Positions 9,522-17,699 of a DNA stretch of 64,000 bases are shown piece by piece. Both the position numbers and the translations under genes were made by a program. The stretch comes from JADGQN01 sp035315185 (GTDB taxonomy: Bacteria; Desulfobacterota; Syntrophorhabdia; Syntrophorhabdales; WCHB1-27). Numbering within the stretch: position 1 is the first letter of the stretch; each line of letters starts with the position of its first letter. The stretch covers positions 1 through 64,000 of the forward strand of contig DATFYE010000151.1 in NCBI GenBank assembly GCA_035315185.1, given 5' to 3'. The notes under the pieces are model-generated. The model was given only the letters and a program-made list of their open reading frames with translations. It was not told the DNA's origin and did not search any database.

Positions 9522-10479
9522 GCCGCCGTATGTCGCGGATCTTCAGATGCTCCCGCAGCAACAGGAAGAATCCAAGTATGGTGTAAGGGATGTACCATGA
9601 AGCATGATAGAGCAAGGACACGGCAAACGCCTCGTATTTCGGGACACCAAAAAGCGAAAGCAGATAAACCAGCAGGAACTGGTAAAGGCCTATGTATCCC
9701 GGTGATGAAGGGATCGTGATCCCCATGTTGAGTAATGCGCAGACAAAGGGTACACAGACGAAGGGCACGGAAATATTGAGGGCAAGAATCACGGCGTAGA
9801 GCGCTAGACTCATGCAGAACCATGTACTGAAAGATATGGCAGCAAAAAGGAGAATGAGCAGGGGTGACGTGATGCGCTTCAAGTTTTCCTGGATGCTCAG
9901 GATCGTTTTTGCAAATTTCGTTAAGAAGGACCTCTCAACCTTCATCAATCTCGAGGACACGTGATTCGCAAAGCGCTCTCTGCTCAAGACCAGGAAGCCG
10001 ACAACGCAGACTATCGCAAGCCCGATCACAAGGTATATGCCCTGGGATATCCGGGGTGGCAGCTGCTGCTTGGGAAAAAAGAAGAACGTGAGCAACAGGA
10101 GGCCCGTCAGATCAAAAAACCGGTCAACCAGAACAGTGGAAAAAGCGTAGGCAAACGTGAAGCCCTTTTTCCTCGACAGCACATAACCGCGTGCTAACTC
10201 TCCGATACGCGCTGGCAACACATTGTTGACGAAGAGGCCGATGATCAACGCGGTAAACGTCTCGCGAAAGTGCACATCCGTGCCCGACACGCGCGCCCAT
10301 CGGTAGGAAGCGCCACTGGCAGCTCCGAATATGAAAAGAAGAGGAAGGAAGGCGTACCTCAAGTTAGCACGTTTCAGAGTCTCCAGGATGTCATGCAGCA
10401 TGATGTCCTTGAGAGAAAGGTACAAAAGAAGTAGACTGATTGCGAAGCCGAGCAGCGTAATCCATTGTCGTCTTTTCAT
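9499..10479 (-). CDS. Lysylphosphatidylglycerol synthase TM-region / UPF0104 flippase-like protein
   Basis: 326 residues from MKRRQWITLLGFAISLLLL. An upstream in-frame start would add 13 residues but has no better support. Seven to eight membrane helices and motifs such as NNVLPARIGELARGYVL and STVLVDRFFDLTGLL are typical of the LPG_synthase_TM family (PF03706), which lies near polyprenyl-glycan and phospholipid modification genes. Convergent overlap with the O-antigen-ligase-like gene. A lipid-carrier transport or glycolipid role is inferred from context only. Confidence 0.8.
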   Translation of the reverse strand: MKRRQWITLLGFAISLLLLYLSLKDIMLHDILETLKRANLRYAFLPLLFIFGAASGASYRWARVSGTDVHFRETFTALIIGLFVNNVLPARIGELARGYVLSRKKGFTFAYAFSTVLVDRFFDLTGLLLLTFFFFPKQQLPPRISQGIYLVIGLAIVCVVGFLVLSRERFANHVSSRLMKVERSFLTKFAKTILSIQENLKRITSPLLILLFAAISFSTWFCMSLALYAVILALNISVPFVCVPFVCALLNMGITIPSSPGYIGLYQFLLVYLLSLFGVPKYEAFAVSLLYHASWYIPYTILGFFLLLREHLKIRDIRRLNEPAAD

Positions 10480-10569
10480 AGTGCTAGCATTATATGGCAA
10501 AGGATGCTGTTTTTCCAAACTTTTTCAATTCGCAGAAGGGTCCATCCTGTGCCAGTCTCTTATCCCTTT

Positions 10570-10597
10570 TTGTTTTTTTTCAAAGGACTGCTATACT
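10570..10597 (+). promoter_or_regulatory. Possible sigma70 promoter for cooT
   Basis: TTGTTT (10570-10575), a 16-bp spacer and TATACT (10592-10597), about 95 bp before the cooT ATG. The -10 matches five of six consensus bases; the -35 is weaker and lies in a T-run. Confidence 0.35.
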
Positions 10598-10691
10598 TAC
10601 TTTACCGATTCCTGGTACAATAGACTGATGTGCAGGCTTACACCCTGCCTTTCAAAAGCCTGCCCAGAACTTGGGTAATCCGGAGGAATCG

Positions 10692-10877
10692 ATGTGTCAA
10701 ACAACCGCGTATATTATCGAGGATGATAGGGAGGTGTTGCTGCTTCAGGATGTGATCAGCATTAGGCCGGAAAATGAGTCTCTGCGCATGATTAACCTTT
10801 TTGGCGAAGAAAAGATCATACCAGGAAGAATTAAACAGATCGATCTTTTGGCCCACAAAATTCTTATCGTCAATTGA
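10692..10877 (+). CDS. CooT-family nickel-binding protein
   Basis: 61 residues from the ATG at 10692, preceded by CGGAGGA. The protein starts MCQTTAYIIEDDREV and ends with INLFGEEKIIPGRIKQIDLLAHKIL, the compact pattern of CooT-type small proteins. Their conserved Cys2 binds Ni(II), and in Rhodospirillum CooT assists nickel delivery to carbon monoxide dehydrogenase. No CODH gene is in the window; the nickel hydrogenase at 31.5 kb is a possible client but that is speculation. The DUF2703 gene follows closely. Confidence 0.82.
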   Translation: MCQTTAYIIEDDREVLLLQDVISIRPENESLRMINLFGEEKIIPGRIKQIDLLAHKILIVN

Positions 10878-10914
10878 GCTTACACGAGAAGACAACTGCA
10901 ACGCAGGAGGCCCA

Positions 10915-11244
10915 CTGAAGAGAATACTCATAGAATGGTTTCACTGTAACAAGGAAGGGGGAGGCTGCTCCATATGTGCGGAGAGTTCAGAGGTAATCAA
11001 GAGCACGATCGAGAGCATGCGGCCCTTCCTGAGAACCATGCAGGTTCAGCTGGATCTCAGGGAAGCAGGGCTGACCGGAAATCAACGCGGGCCCTCCAAT
11101 GTGCTGAAGATCAACGGCACAACTATGGAAGGCGCCTTGCACGAAACCCCGCCCAGGGAAGCGCTGGTCGATGCGATCCTTAAAGAGGCAGCGCGCTTTG
11201 TCCAGAGCGGCTGCGGGTGCACCCCTGAAGATTTGTCCCGCTGA
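10915..11244 (+). CDS. DUF2703-like thioredoxin-fold protein
   Basis: 109 residues if a CTG at 10915 is used, seven bases after AGGAGG; no ATG or GTG is suitably placed. LKRILIEWFHCN...GCSICAESSEVI at the start and SNVLKINGTTMEGAL in the middle match the DUF2703 pattern: a thioredoxin-like fold with N-terminal cysteines and a GC.C-type C-terminal motif (SGCGCTP). Function is unknown; metal or redox roles have been suggested for related proteins. It lies 37 bp after cooT and may be co-transcribed. The start codon is the main uncertainty. Confidence 0.65.
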   Translation: MKRILIEWFHCNKEGGGCSICAESSEVIKSTIESMRPFLRTMQVQLDLREAGLTGNQRGPSNVLKINGTTMEGALHETPPREALVDAILKEAARFVQSGCGCTPEDLSR

Positions 11245-11442
11245 TGACGCCAACCTTGACTTAAAAGTGCTATTTCCAGGCGTGCTACCCGACTATCGGC
11301 TCCTTACCGCCTGCCCACTCTTGCCCCTGGGAATCTATTCTTCGAACGCAAATTGATGTCACTGTGCGCTTGTAGTTTTTACCGAAACGTGTGAAAATGT
11401 ACCTTAATTAAAACCCCACTCGCGTGTGGTTCGGTAGAGGTA

Positions 11443-11694
11443 GTGATGGCAAGAGAGATAGTAAACGCCGGGGAGCTCGTAAGATTACTGAACGAAGAGC
11501 TGGCGAAGCATCCCGAAGATGCCGCGTGTGAATTTACCATGATCGACTTTAAACTGCCGAAGCCTGACGACAGCGGCTGCAATTGGCATTCCGCTGAAGT
11601 CCTCATATGCGACGACCGAGTGCCCCCGAGCATCATCAAAAACCTCACCGCCATGATAATTTCTGAGGCCAAGAAAAAATACAACGTGGACTGA
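11443..11694 (+). CDS. Conserved hypothetical protein (83 aa)
   Basis: Not recognised. The frame can start at GTG 11443 or ATG 11446; no strong ribosome binding site is seen. The predicted fold is mixed: an N-terminal helix rich in Glu/Leu (VNAGELVRLLNEELAKH), a central strand region with DSGCNWHSAEVLICDD, and a C-terminal helix. It is followed within 11 bp by a palindrome-rich repeat element. Codon use looks like its neighbours, which favours a real gene. Confidence 0.55.
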   Translation: MMAREIVNAGELVRLLNEELAKHPEDAACEFTMIDFKLPKPDDSGCNWHSAEVLICDDRVPPSIIKNLTAMIISEAKKKYNVD

Positions 11695-11704
11695 GCTGCT
11701 TCTT

Positions 11705-11883
11705 ATACCGATTTGCATTCAAGTTGGACGACCCAGCCTTCGGCCGGGTACCCCGGGCGCAGCGAGGAGCCCCACCCGCTCGCGGGTACCCGGACGTGCG
11801 TGGGAGTACGTCGAGGAGAGCGACGCAGCACACCCACCGGCGGCGGGTACCCGGAAGGTATACACTTGAAGGCGAATCGGTAT
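11705..11883 (+). mobile_element. MITE-like element, copy A (179 bp)
   Basis: Bounded by near-perfect terminal inverted repeats: left ATACCGATTTGCATTCAAGT and right (reverse complement) ATACCGATTCGCCTTCAAGT, 18 of 20 identical. The interior holds several GGGTACCC-centred palindromes and no gene. Copy B at 48630-48807 has the same two distinguishable ends in inverted orientation. The element reaches the stop codon of the gene on the minus strand at 11883. Confidence 0.75.
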
Positions 11884-12350
11884 TAAGAGTAATCGCCGCG
11901 TTTGAACTTCTCTACCTCGACGACTGAGGTGATAAGCACGCGATTGAGGACATCTTTGAGGTTATCCCCATCGGGGAGGGTGACCATAACAGCCGCAAGG
12001 GCCTTGTTGTGGTCCTCCATGCGGCTGACGAGCGCCATGAGTGATTCTGCTGGGATGCTGGCGTTTCCCAGATTTCGCTGGTATTCCTCAAGTGTATCGA
12101 GCAACTGTTCAACGCGTTCGAGGACGGGTCCCCTCTGTTCTTCAATGGTTCCGATGGCCCCGACGCCGGGTGTCTGAATATTTTGAAGACTGGCTAACGC
12201 TTGTGCGCCAGCGCCCTTTTGGGTCTGAGTTTCGGTACTTTCGATCGTCCTCTGAAGGATCTCGCCAAACTTAGTTGCTTCTTTCTGCTTTGGCCTTTTC
12301 CCGGCATGCTCTGTGATTATGCGGGTTGGCTCATCGGTCTTGATTTTCAT
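11883..12350 (-). CDS. Hypothetical helical protein (155 aa)
   Basis: Not recognised with confidence. A Lys/Thr-rich N-terminus is followed by FGEILQRTIESTET, a Gln/Gly/Ala-rich linker (about 45-75) and a helical region with LDTLEEYQRNL and LPDGDNLKDVLNRVLITS, ending in VEVEKFKRGDYS. No signal peptide or membrane segment. The layout of an FGEIL motif, a linker and helices resembles uncharacterised proteins of other Desulfobacterota, but I cannot assign a role. The stop codon lies at the edge of the repeat element. The next minus-strand gene upstream is the MoaD-like gene, 105 bp away across two hairpins. Confidence 0.6.
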   Translation of the reverse strand: MKIKTDEPTRIITEHAGKRPKQKEATKFGEILQRTIESTETQTQKGAGAQALASLQNIQTPGVGAIGTIEEQRGPVLERVEQLLDTLEEYQRNLGNASIPAESLMALVSRMEDHNKALAAVMVTLPDGDNLKDVLNRVLITSVVEVEKFKRGDYS

Positions 12351-12405
12351 GTTTCTGAGTACCCCTTGTCAAAGCCCCGTCCTAATCTATTTATCGGCAG
12401 AATAC

Positions 12406-12451
12406 CCGGCTACAATAGCCGGTGATGCGAGCACCACGGGCTTGCCCGTGG
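12406..12451 (-). terminator. Two adjacent hairpins downstream of the MoaD-like gene
   Basis: CCACGGGC/GCCCGTGG (12434-12451) begins 5 bp beyond the moaD-like stop, and CCGGCTA-CAA-TAGCCGG (12406-12422) follows. No T-run is present on the minus strand, so they may act as attenuators or mRNA stabilisers rather than true terminators. Confidence 0.4.
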
Positions 12452-12455
12452 GAAT

Positions 12456-12695
12456 CTATCCTCCCGCGACCGGAGGAAATATACTGACCACGTCTCCATC
12501 ACGAAGCAGATACTCTCCGGTTACGACATTACCATTCACAATGTACATCTTAGGAACGTCGGGCGGTAAACTGACCTCTTCGGCGATATTGCTGACCGCC
12601 GTTTCTTTCTCCAGACTCTTCTTAAACGAGAAGGATCCGGAGCCCTGCGGCAGGTAATCTCGAAAGGTCGCAAACAATCTCACTTCGATCTCCAT
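12456..12695 (-). CDS. MoaD/ThiS-family small sulfur-carrier protein
   Basis: 79 residues in a beta-grasp pattern: MEIEVRLFATFRDYLP at the start, VNGNVVTGEYLLRDGDVVSIFPPVAGG at the end. The terminal Gly-Gly is the tail that is adenylated and thiocarboxylated by MoeB/ThiF-type enzymes. The arrangement fits MoaD (molybdopterin synthase small subunit) or a MoaD-like carrier better than ThiS. Several molybdenum or tungsten enzymes are encoded in the window. No MoaE or MoeB gene is nearby, so the exact pathway is inferred. Confidence 0.8.
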   Translation of the reverse strand: MEIEVRLFATFRDYLPQGSGSFSFKKSLEKETAVSNIAEEVSLPPDVPKMYIVNGNVVTGEYLLRDGDVVSIFPPVAGG

Positions 12696-12732
12696 TCTAT
12701 CCTTTATACCTTAAGTGAGGCGCTTATGCAAG

Positions 12733-14358
12733 TCACTGTATGACTGACGCGCTTTCACTCAGCACCCTGCTTAACGCTTCGGCGAGCTCAGCACTTTTAT
12801 ATGGCCTCAGGAGAAACGCACGGAAACCCAGCTCCTTGAACTCTCCCACGACGGGATTATCTGGGCTACTGGTCGAGCCAACCACTTTCACCCGGGCATG
12901 GATCTGTTGAAGTTTTTTCATGGTATCTGCCGCATTCGGCCCGCCTGGCAGAGACAGATCGAGAATAACCGCGTCAAAGGGCTCTCCGGCGTCGAGGGCC
13001 TTCTTGTAACGTGCAACAGCCTCCAGGCCATTCTTCGCGTAACCAACCCTGCAACCCATGTAGTTTAACATACCACCTGTCACATCCAGAACGATCTCTT
13101 CGTCATCAACAACCAGGATTTTCCTGTATCCCAGAAGGTGTCGAAGTTCCCTGCACCTTGGTTCGGCTTCTTCCGCCCCGGAATCGGGAGGCGTCCCGGT
13201 GCTCGATTCGGTAAGCGCTTGGCGTTCCGTCTCCGCAGTGTATTGCTCAAGAGGGTATGGGAGTTCTTCAGCCAATATATTTTGGAAACCTTCTATGAGT
13301 GGCTCAGGCTGCTCAGCCGTCGGCTGTATATCTCCTTTTCTCCGGTGATTCAACACCGCTGACGCCTGCTGCATCAGGGTTGCGACGAGGGCGGGATGAT
13401 CCAGCCTCGCTCCCCTAGGCATCAGGATCGTGGCCATTCCGAAGACTTCCCTGTCCGAGGTCAGCCCGGCTATGTACGTGCAGCCGAAAAGGAAGAAGTC
13501 TTCCATAGCACTGTATACCTCCTTTGGCAGCTTATCCACGAATAGCCCGTGCAGCCCCCCGGAGACGGCCACCGGCGTGCAGGTCATGACGTAACGCTCA
13601 AATTCCTCTTCACTTATGCGGAATGAAACGCCCACCAGGTGCCTCAGAAGTAAGCCCAGAATGATCTCCGCATATCTTTCCGGCCCTGTAACGGCCTTAA
13701 CGAAGAACGCCTTCGATGACTGATCGAAAGAGCTGATAATCACATAGGCGTCACCCACGAGCTTGCCGATATAATTTCCCAGGATTCTGTAAAAGTTCTC
13801 GTCGTGTGACATCTCAAGAAGGCCTGTGGCTGTGCGAGCAAGCAGTTCCAGACCTTGTACATACCGCTTTTCCCCCAGCTGAACCTTGTAGCGTTCGGCT
13901 GCCTGCTTCAGGGTAACCTGCACAAAAGTCTTATCCTCGTGAGTGACCACGATGAACAAGCTGTCTACAAATACCCCCTGTCCGCCCTTTCGAACCAAGG
14001 AAAGGCCGCGCATCGTTCCTGCTCCGTCCTCCAGCACCTGTTGAAAAGAAGGTGCGAATTCGCGGGATGCATCCTGGTGATATAACTGCCGCGCGTTCAT
14101 GGAAACGAGTTCTTCAGGCCCGTAGCCCAGGAGTGTTTCTGAGGCTTTGTTGGAAGCCAATATGTTCCCTTCCTGGTCCACGAGAAGAAGAGCGGAGGGC
14201 GCTTCATCCATGAGCTGCTGATACGATGCCCTTGCCTTATCGAGTGCCTGCTCCGTAAAGACGCGGTCGTTATTCAGTTTCTCTAACTGTGCCGTTGCCT
14301 TACAGACGTCTCGAAGCGTCTTAATCAGTGAATCTCTTATGCTTCTTTTTTCTGTCAT
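12733..14358 (-). CDS. PAS-domain protein with C-terminal response-regulator receiver
   Basis: 541 residues. A short coiled N-terminus (1-45) precedes a PAS domain at about 45-155 (APSALLLVDQEGNILASN). A central GAF-like or unassigned sensor region (about 160-350) follows, then an acidic linker and a receiver domain at about 412-535. The receiver has the acidic pair VVDDEE, a phosphoacceptor Asp in AVILDLSLPGG (about 465), and RPYK where KPY is usual. There is no histidine-kinase or output domain, so the protein probably works with a separate kinase. It sits alone between the MoaD-like and dctP genes. Cytoplasmic. Confidence 0.8.
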   Translation of the reverse strand: MTEKRSIRDSLIKTLRDVCKATAQLEKLNNDRVFTEQALDKARASYQQLMDEAPSALLLVDQEGNILASNKASETLLGYGPEELVSMNARQLYHQDASREFAPSFQQVLEDGAGTMRGLSLVRKGGQGVFVDSLFIVVTHEDKTFVQVTLKQAAERYKVQLGEKRYVQGLELLARTATGLLEMSHDENFYRILGNYIGKLVGDAYVIISSFDQSSKAFFVKAVTGPERYAEIILGLLLRHLVGVSFRISEEEFERYVMTCTPVAVSGGLHGLFVDKLPKEVYSAMEDFFLFGCTYIAGLTSDREVFGMATILMPRGARLDHPALVATLMQQASAVLNHRRKGDIQPTAEQPEPLIEGFQNILAEELPYPLEQYTAETERQALTESSTGTPPDSGAEEAEPRCRELRHLLGYRKILVVDDEEIVLDVTGGMLNYMGCRVGYAKNGLEAVARYKKALDAGEPFDAVILDLSLPGGPNAADTMKKLQQIHARVKVVGSTSSPDNPVVGEFKELGFRAFLLRPYKSAELAEALSRVLSESASVIQ

Positions 14359-14557
14359 GGGTAGAATCTGTGCACTGCATGCAGTAGGATTCTACCAGAA
14401 ACGGGCTGCTTAGTCAGCCAAAAACGGTGGGTTCAATCCGCGCTTTGAACCAGAGCCTTTTCCGAAGCGTGCGTCTGAGGTGTGTCTTGCCCATGGTTTA
14501 ATCTCTGGATTACCGAGGAGGCGTTAACTTCGGCCGGGGCAAGCATAAAATTTATAT

Positions 14558-14575
14558 ACACGCATGGACGCGTGT
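14558..14575 (+). promoter_or_regulatory. Inverted repeat upstream of dctP
   Basis: ACACGC-ATGGAC-GCGTGT, a perfect 6-bp inverted repeat beside the A/T-rich TTTATATA, about 45 bp before the dctP start. It could be an operator. No convincing -35/-10 pair was found. Confidence 0.3.
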
Positions 14576-14619
14576 GTGGTAAACTTGAAAATAACTTTAC
14601 AGCTTAAAGGAGGCATGAG

Positions 14620-15681
14620 ATGAGAAAAACTGTTTCGCTGGTGCTCTTGGCAGTCCTTTTTGTTTTCGTGACTCACTCCCTTTCCGCCGGTGCCGATGTA
14701 ATCAAGCTGAAGGCCGCCAATTATCTCCCGCCCACGCACAAGATGTCGGTCCTGACCGATACGTTCTGCCAGGAAATAAAGAAGCGTACGAACGGCCGGG
14801 TCGAGATCACCTATTATCCCGGCGGCACGGTCCTCTCTCCGGTGAAGATGTTCAACGGGGTGACCACGGGTATCGCAGACATAGGGGTTTCTCACATCGA
14901 CTACACGCGGGGCCGCTTCCCTGTAACAGAGATATTTGATCTGCCCCTGGGATTTCCGAGCGGCTGGGTAGCGAGCCAGACGAGTGAAGATTTCCGCAAC
15001 AAATTCAAGCCTGCTGAGTGGGATAGCGTCAAGGTGCTTTATATCAACACGTCAGGTCCTCTGATTTTGCAGACCATTGCAAAACCGGTCAAGACTCTGG
15101 AGGAGTTGAAGGGTCTTAAGGTCAGGGCAACCGGTCAGATGGCTGAGGTAATAAAGGCACTGGGTGCCGTACCCGTTCCCCTTGAGATGCCCGACGTGTA
15201 CGAAGCTCTCAGAAGAGCGGTCATTGACGGCGTCACGGTAGACCTCTCCACGCTCAAATACTGGAAATTCGCGGACGTGGTGAAGTACGTCACGGCAGAC
15301 TGGCGTCTTGGAACTGGCTACACGTTCTATTGCGTCATGAACAAAGGAAAATGGGATAGTCTTCCTGCCGACATCAAGAAAATTTTTGATGAGGTGTCTC
15401 GCCAGACGTTTGAGGCGCAGGCAGCCTTGTGGAATGAGATGGATATAGAGGGTAAGGAAGTCTTTCTCAAAGGCGGAGGACAAATACTGCCGCTTTCTGA
15501 GGCAGAGGTTGCCAAATGGGTGAAGGCTGTTGAGCCGGTGATATCCGCTTACAAGAAGGACATGGTTTCAAAAGGACATAAGGAAGCAGACGTAGACAGC
15601 TGGTTGAATTACATCAAAGAGCGTACCGATTTCTATAGGAAGCAGGAGAAGCAGAAGAAGATCGCTGCACCCTTTGAATAA
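14620..15681 (+). CDS. dctP: TRAP transporter substrate-binding protein (DctP family)
   Basis: 353 residues starting 8 bp after AAAGGAGG. A signal peptide ends near residue 24 (HSLSAGA). The mature protein has DctP features such as LKAANYLPPTHKMS and the LKGLKVRATG segment carrying the conserved substrate-binding Arg near residue 168. It binds a carboxylate in the periplasm for a DctQM permease. No DctQ or DctM gene is adjacent: the next gene is hup on the other strand, so it is an orphan here. Confidence 0.9.
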   Translation: MRKTVSLVLLAVLFVFVTHSLSAGADVIKLKAANYLPPTHKMSVLTDTFCQEIKKRTNGRVEITYYPGGTVLSPVKMFNGVTTGIADIGVSHIDYTRGRFPVTEIFDLPLGFPSGWVASQTSEDFRNKFKPAEWDSVKVLYINTSGPLILQTIAKPVKTLEELKGLKVRATGQMAEVIKALGAVPVPLEMPDVYEALRRAVIDGVTVDLSTLKYWKFADVVKYVTADWRLGTGYTFYCVMNKGKWDSLPADIKKIFDEVSRQTFEAQAALWNEMDIEGKEVFLKGGGQILPLSEAEVAKWVKAVEPVISAYKKDMVSKGHKEADVDSWLNYIKERTDFYRKQEKQKKIAAPFE

Positions 15682-15703
15682 GAATTTTTGGACTGATGCA
15701 ACA

Positions 15704-15744
15704 ACGGGAGGATGCCTACGATGAGCTTCGAGGCATCCTCCCGT
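15704..15744. terminator. Terminator hairpin between dctP and hup
   Basis: A perfect 14-bp stem (ACGGGAGGATGCCT and its complement) with a 13-nt loop lies between two convergent genes, 22 bp after the dctP stop and 24 bp from the hup stop. It lacks a long T-run on either strand but is well placed to act in both directions. Confidence 0.6.
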
Positions 15745-15768
15745 GCAACGTTCCTTCCCTGACTAAAA

Positions 15769-16041
15769 CTACTTCACCCCGTCCTTAAGGGCTTTGCCTG
15801 CTGCGAATTTCGGGGCCTTCCTGGCAGGAATCTTTATCTCCTTACCAGTCTGCGGATTTCTCCCCTTTCTTGCCTTTCTCTGCGTGACAGAAAACGTACC
15901 GAAACCGATAAGCGTGACCTTATCCCCCTTCTTCAGCGACTTCTTAACACCGTCGATGAAGGAATCCAGTGCCTTGGCTGCGGCTGCCTTGGTTACTTTT
16001 GCATCCTTCGCCATCTTACCGATTAGATCTGTTTTTGTCAT
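15769..16041 (-). CDS. hup: HU-family DNA-binding protein
   Basis: 90 residues, the standard HU length. It has the HU body (VTLIGFGTFSVTQRKARKGRNP) and DNA-binding arm (NPQTGKEIKIPARKAPKF). It compacts and bends chromosomal DNA as a homodimer or heterodimer. AAGGAGGAG precedes the ATG. A good promoter is visible upstream and the gene is monocistronic. IHF-specific features are not evident. Confidence 0.95.
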   Translation of the reverse strand: MTKTDLIGKMAKDAKVTKAAAAKALDSFIDGVKKSLKKGDKVTLIGFGTFSVTQRKARKGRNPQTGKEIKIPARKAPKFAAGKALKDGVK

Positions 16042-16096
16042 ACACTCTCCTCCTTAAGCGATTAGATTTGACGAGCTTCTACAAGCGCGCAATCTT

Positions 16097-16125
16097 TTAA
16101 TATCACAACTGTACTGCTTGTACAA
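16097..16125 (-). promoter_or_regulatory. Promoter for hup
   Basis: Reading the minus strand: TTGTAC (16120-16125), a 17-bp spacer and TATTAA (16097-16102), about 55 bp before the hup ATG. Good sigma70-type spacing. Confidence 0.5.
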
Positions 16126-16273
16126 GAGTTTTCTTTCGTAAAACGCACATTTTTCGCATTTTTTTTGAGGCAGGGTAAAATGGCATCCTGTAAAATGGGC
16201 CTCGACAGGGCACGCACCTCAGGGAACAGGCTCTGTTGCTCGCTGGGGCGAGGATAGATCACCATAGCATTCC

Positions 16274-16579
16274 TCATTCATCCACTTCTTCCCGAGTCTC
16301 GTCAATGCACGAGCATCTCGGCCCGTGGGGATTAATCTCCATATACTTGTTCCCGTCGAAGGAGAAACATCTATCCACGTTGATCGAAAAAAGTAGCGAT
16401 ATGATCTCGCCGGACGGTTTTTCGGATGCGATGCAGACGCCGCATTCAGAACTCAGAGCGCGCGGTACCGGAACAAGCTCGAAGGAGGCACCTCGATCCT
16501 TTAAAGCATTTTCAGCTTTGAGCACATCGTGAACAGTACGGAACAGGAAGAAATAGGTAATGCTATTTTTTTCTGACAA
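16274..16579 (-). CDS. DUF3343 protein, putative Se/S carrier-like
   Basis: 101 residues from a TTG at 16579, inside the 3' end of the cysteine desulfurase gene and preceded by GGAGGTG. YFFLFRTVHDVLKAENALKDRG and ELVPVPRALSSECGVCIA are the DUF3343 signature, with its conserved cysteine pair. A short C-terminal extension adds RCSCIDETREE. DUF3343 proteins often sit with cysteine desulfurases and YedF and are thought to carry sulfur or selenium; that is the context here. The longer frame back to 16687 would overlap csd by 124 bp and is unlikely to be the true start. Confidence 0.72.
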   Translation of the reverse strand: MSEKNSITYFFLFRTVHDVLKAENALKDRGASFELVPVPRALSSECGVCIASEKPSGEIISLLFSINVDRCFSFDGNKYMEINPHGPRCSCIDETREEVDE

Positions 16580-17699
16580 TGGAGTTGAGCACCTCCACCA
16601 ACTGATCGATTTCATCAGTGCGGGTGAAATATCCCGGTGAAATGCGCACCGTTCCCTGAGGAAAAGTGCCGATCGCGCGGTGGGCAACGGGCGCGCAATG
16701 GAGACCGACTCTCACACAGATACCTGCCCGATTGCACGCGGAACCAATGTCTGAGGGACTTACGCCTCGCACATTCATGGAGATGATGGGAAGGTTCTCC
16801 TTTTTCGAACGGTCACCGTAGAGAACCACGCCGTCCAGTTCTGAAAGTTTTTCAACTATGTAAAGGCGCGTTGCTTTTTTCTTTTCGATGAAAGCGTCCA
16901 CCCCAATCTTCTCAATGAATGTCAGGCCTCCGAGGAGCGCCGCGATTCCGGGAGTGTTGGGTGTTCCACATTCGAACTTGTCGGGCAAAAATTCGGGCTG
17001 GCTCGTGAATTCGGATCTGCTTCCTGTTCCTCCGAACTTGATCGGTCGTAAGTCGATTCCCTTTCGCATGTAGAGCGCACCCAAGCCCTGAATGCCGAGC
17101 AAGGATTTGTGGCATGAAAAACAGATGATGTCTATCCCCAGGGCATCGGCGTCCAGAGCCATATTGCCCACTGTCTGGCACGCGTCAACGATCAGGATTC
17201 TGTCGCCGATTATTTTCCGTATCTCTTCAATCGGCTGAACCGTGCCGATTATGTTTGACCCATGGTTGATGATTACAGCCCTGGTATTCTTCCTCAAAGA
17301 TGTTTTCAGTTTCTCAAAGTCAAGTTCCCCTTTCTCAGAGCAGGGCACAGTGAAGACTTCCACGTGTTCTGTTTTCTGTAAGAAGTCAAGAGGCCTCATA
17401 ACCGAGTTATGCTCGAGCGCCGTGGTGACCACATGGTCGTGCGGCGCGATGAGTCCGAGAATTGCGAGGTTGAGGGATTCAGTCCCGTTGCCGGTGAAGA
17501 CCAGTCTTTCGGAGTGTTTTGCGTTGATGAAGGCTGCAAGCTTTTCACGCGTCTGAAAGATTATGCGCGCTGCTTCTATGGAAAGTGGATGGCCGCTTCG
17601 TCCCGGATTTCCACCGACGTTGGTCACAAAATGAACGAGAGATTGGAGAGTCTCATCCGGCTTTGGATACGATGTAGCTGCGTTGTCGAGGTATATCAT
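16563..17699 (-). CDS. Cysteine desulfurase / selenocysteine-lyase-type aminotransferase class V
   Basis: 378 residues. MIYLDNAATSYPKP at the N-terminus, Asp172 in VDACQTVG, the PLP lysine in SCHKSLLG (Lys198) and a catalytic-loop Cys335 in RVGLHCAPVAH place it in the CsdB/SufS-like group. It would release S or Se from (seleno)cysteine as a persulfide for transfer. It starts on the last base of yedF and overlaps the DUF3343 gene, so the three are co-translated. Together with the two Sec-type genes in the window, a role in selenium supply is plausible, although iron-sulfur or thiol roles are equally open from sequence alone. Confidence 0.88.
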   Translation of the reverse strand: MIYLDNAATSYPKPDETLQSLVHFVTNVGGNPGRSGHPLSIEAARIIFQTREKLAAFINAKHSERLVFTGNGTESLNLAILGLIAPHDHVVTTALEHNSVMRPLDFLQKTEHVEVFTVPCSEKGELDFEKLKTSLRKNTRAVIINHGSNIIGTVQPIEEIRKIIGDRILIVDACQTVGNMALDADALGIDIICFSCHKSLLGIQGLGALYMRKGIDLRPIKFGGTGSRSEFTSQPEFLPDKFECGTPNTPGIAALLGGLTFIEKIGVDAFIEKKKATRLYIVEKLSELDGVVLYGDRSKKENLPIISMNVRGVSPSDIGSACNRAGICVRVGLHCAPVAHRAIGTFPQGTVRISPGYFTRTDEIDQLVEVLNSIVRKK

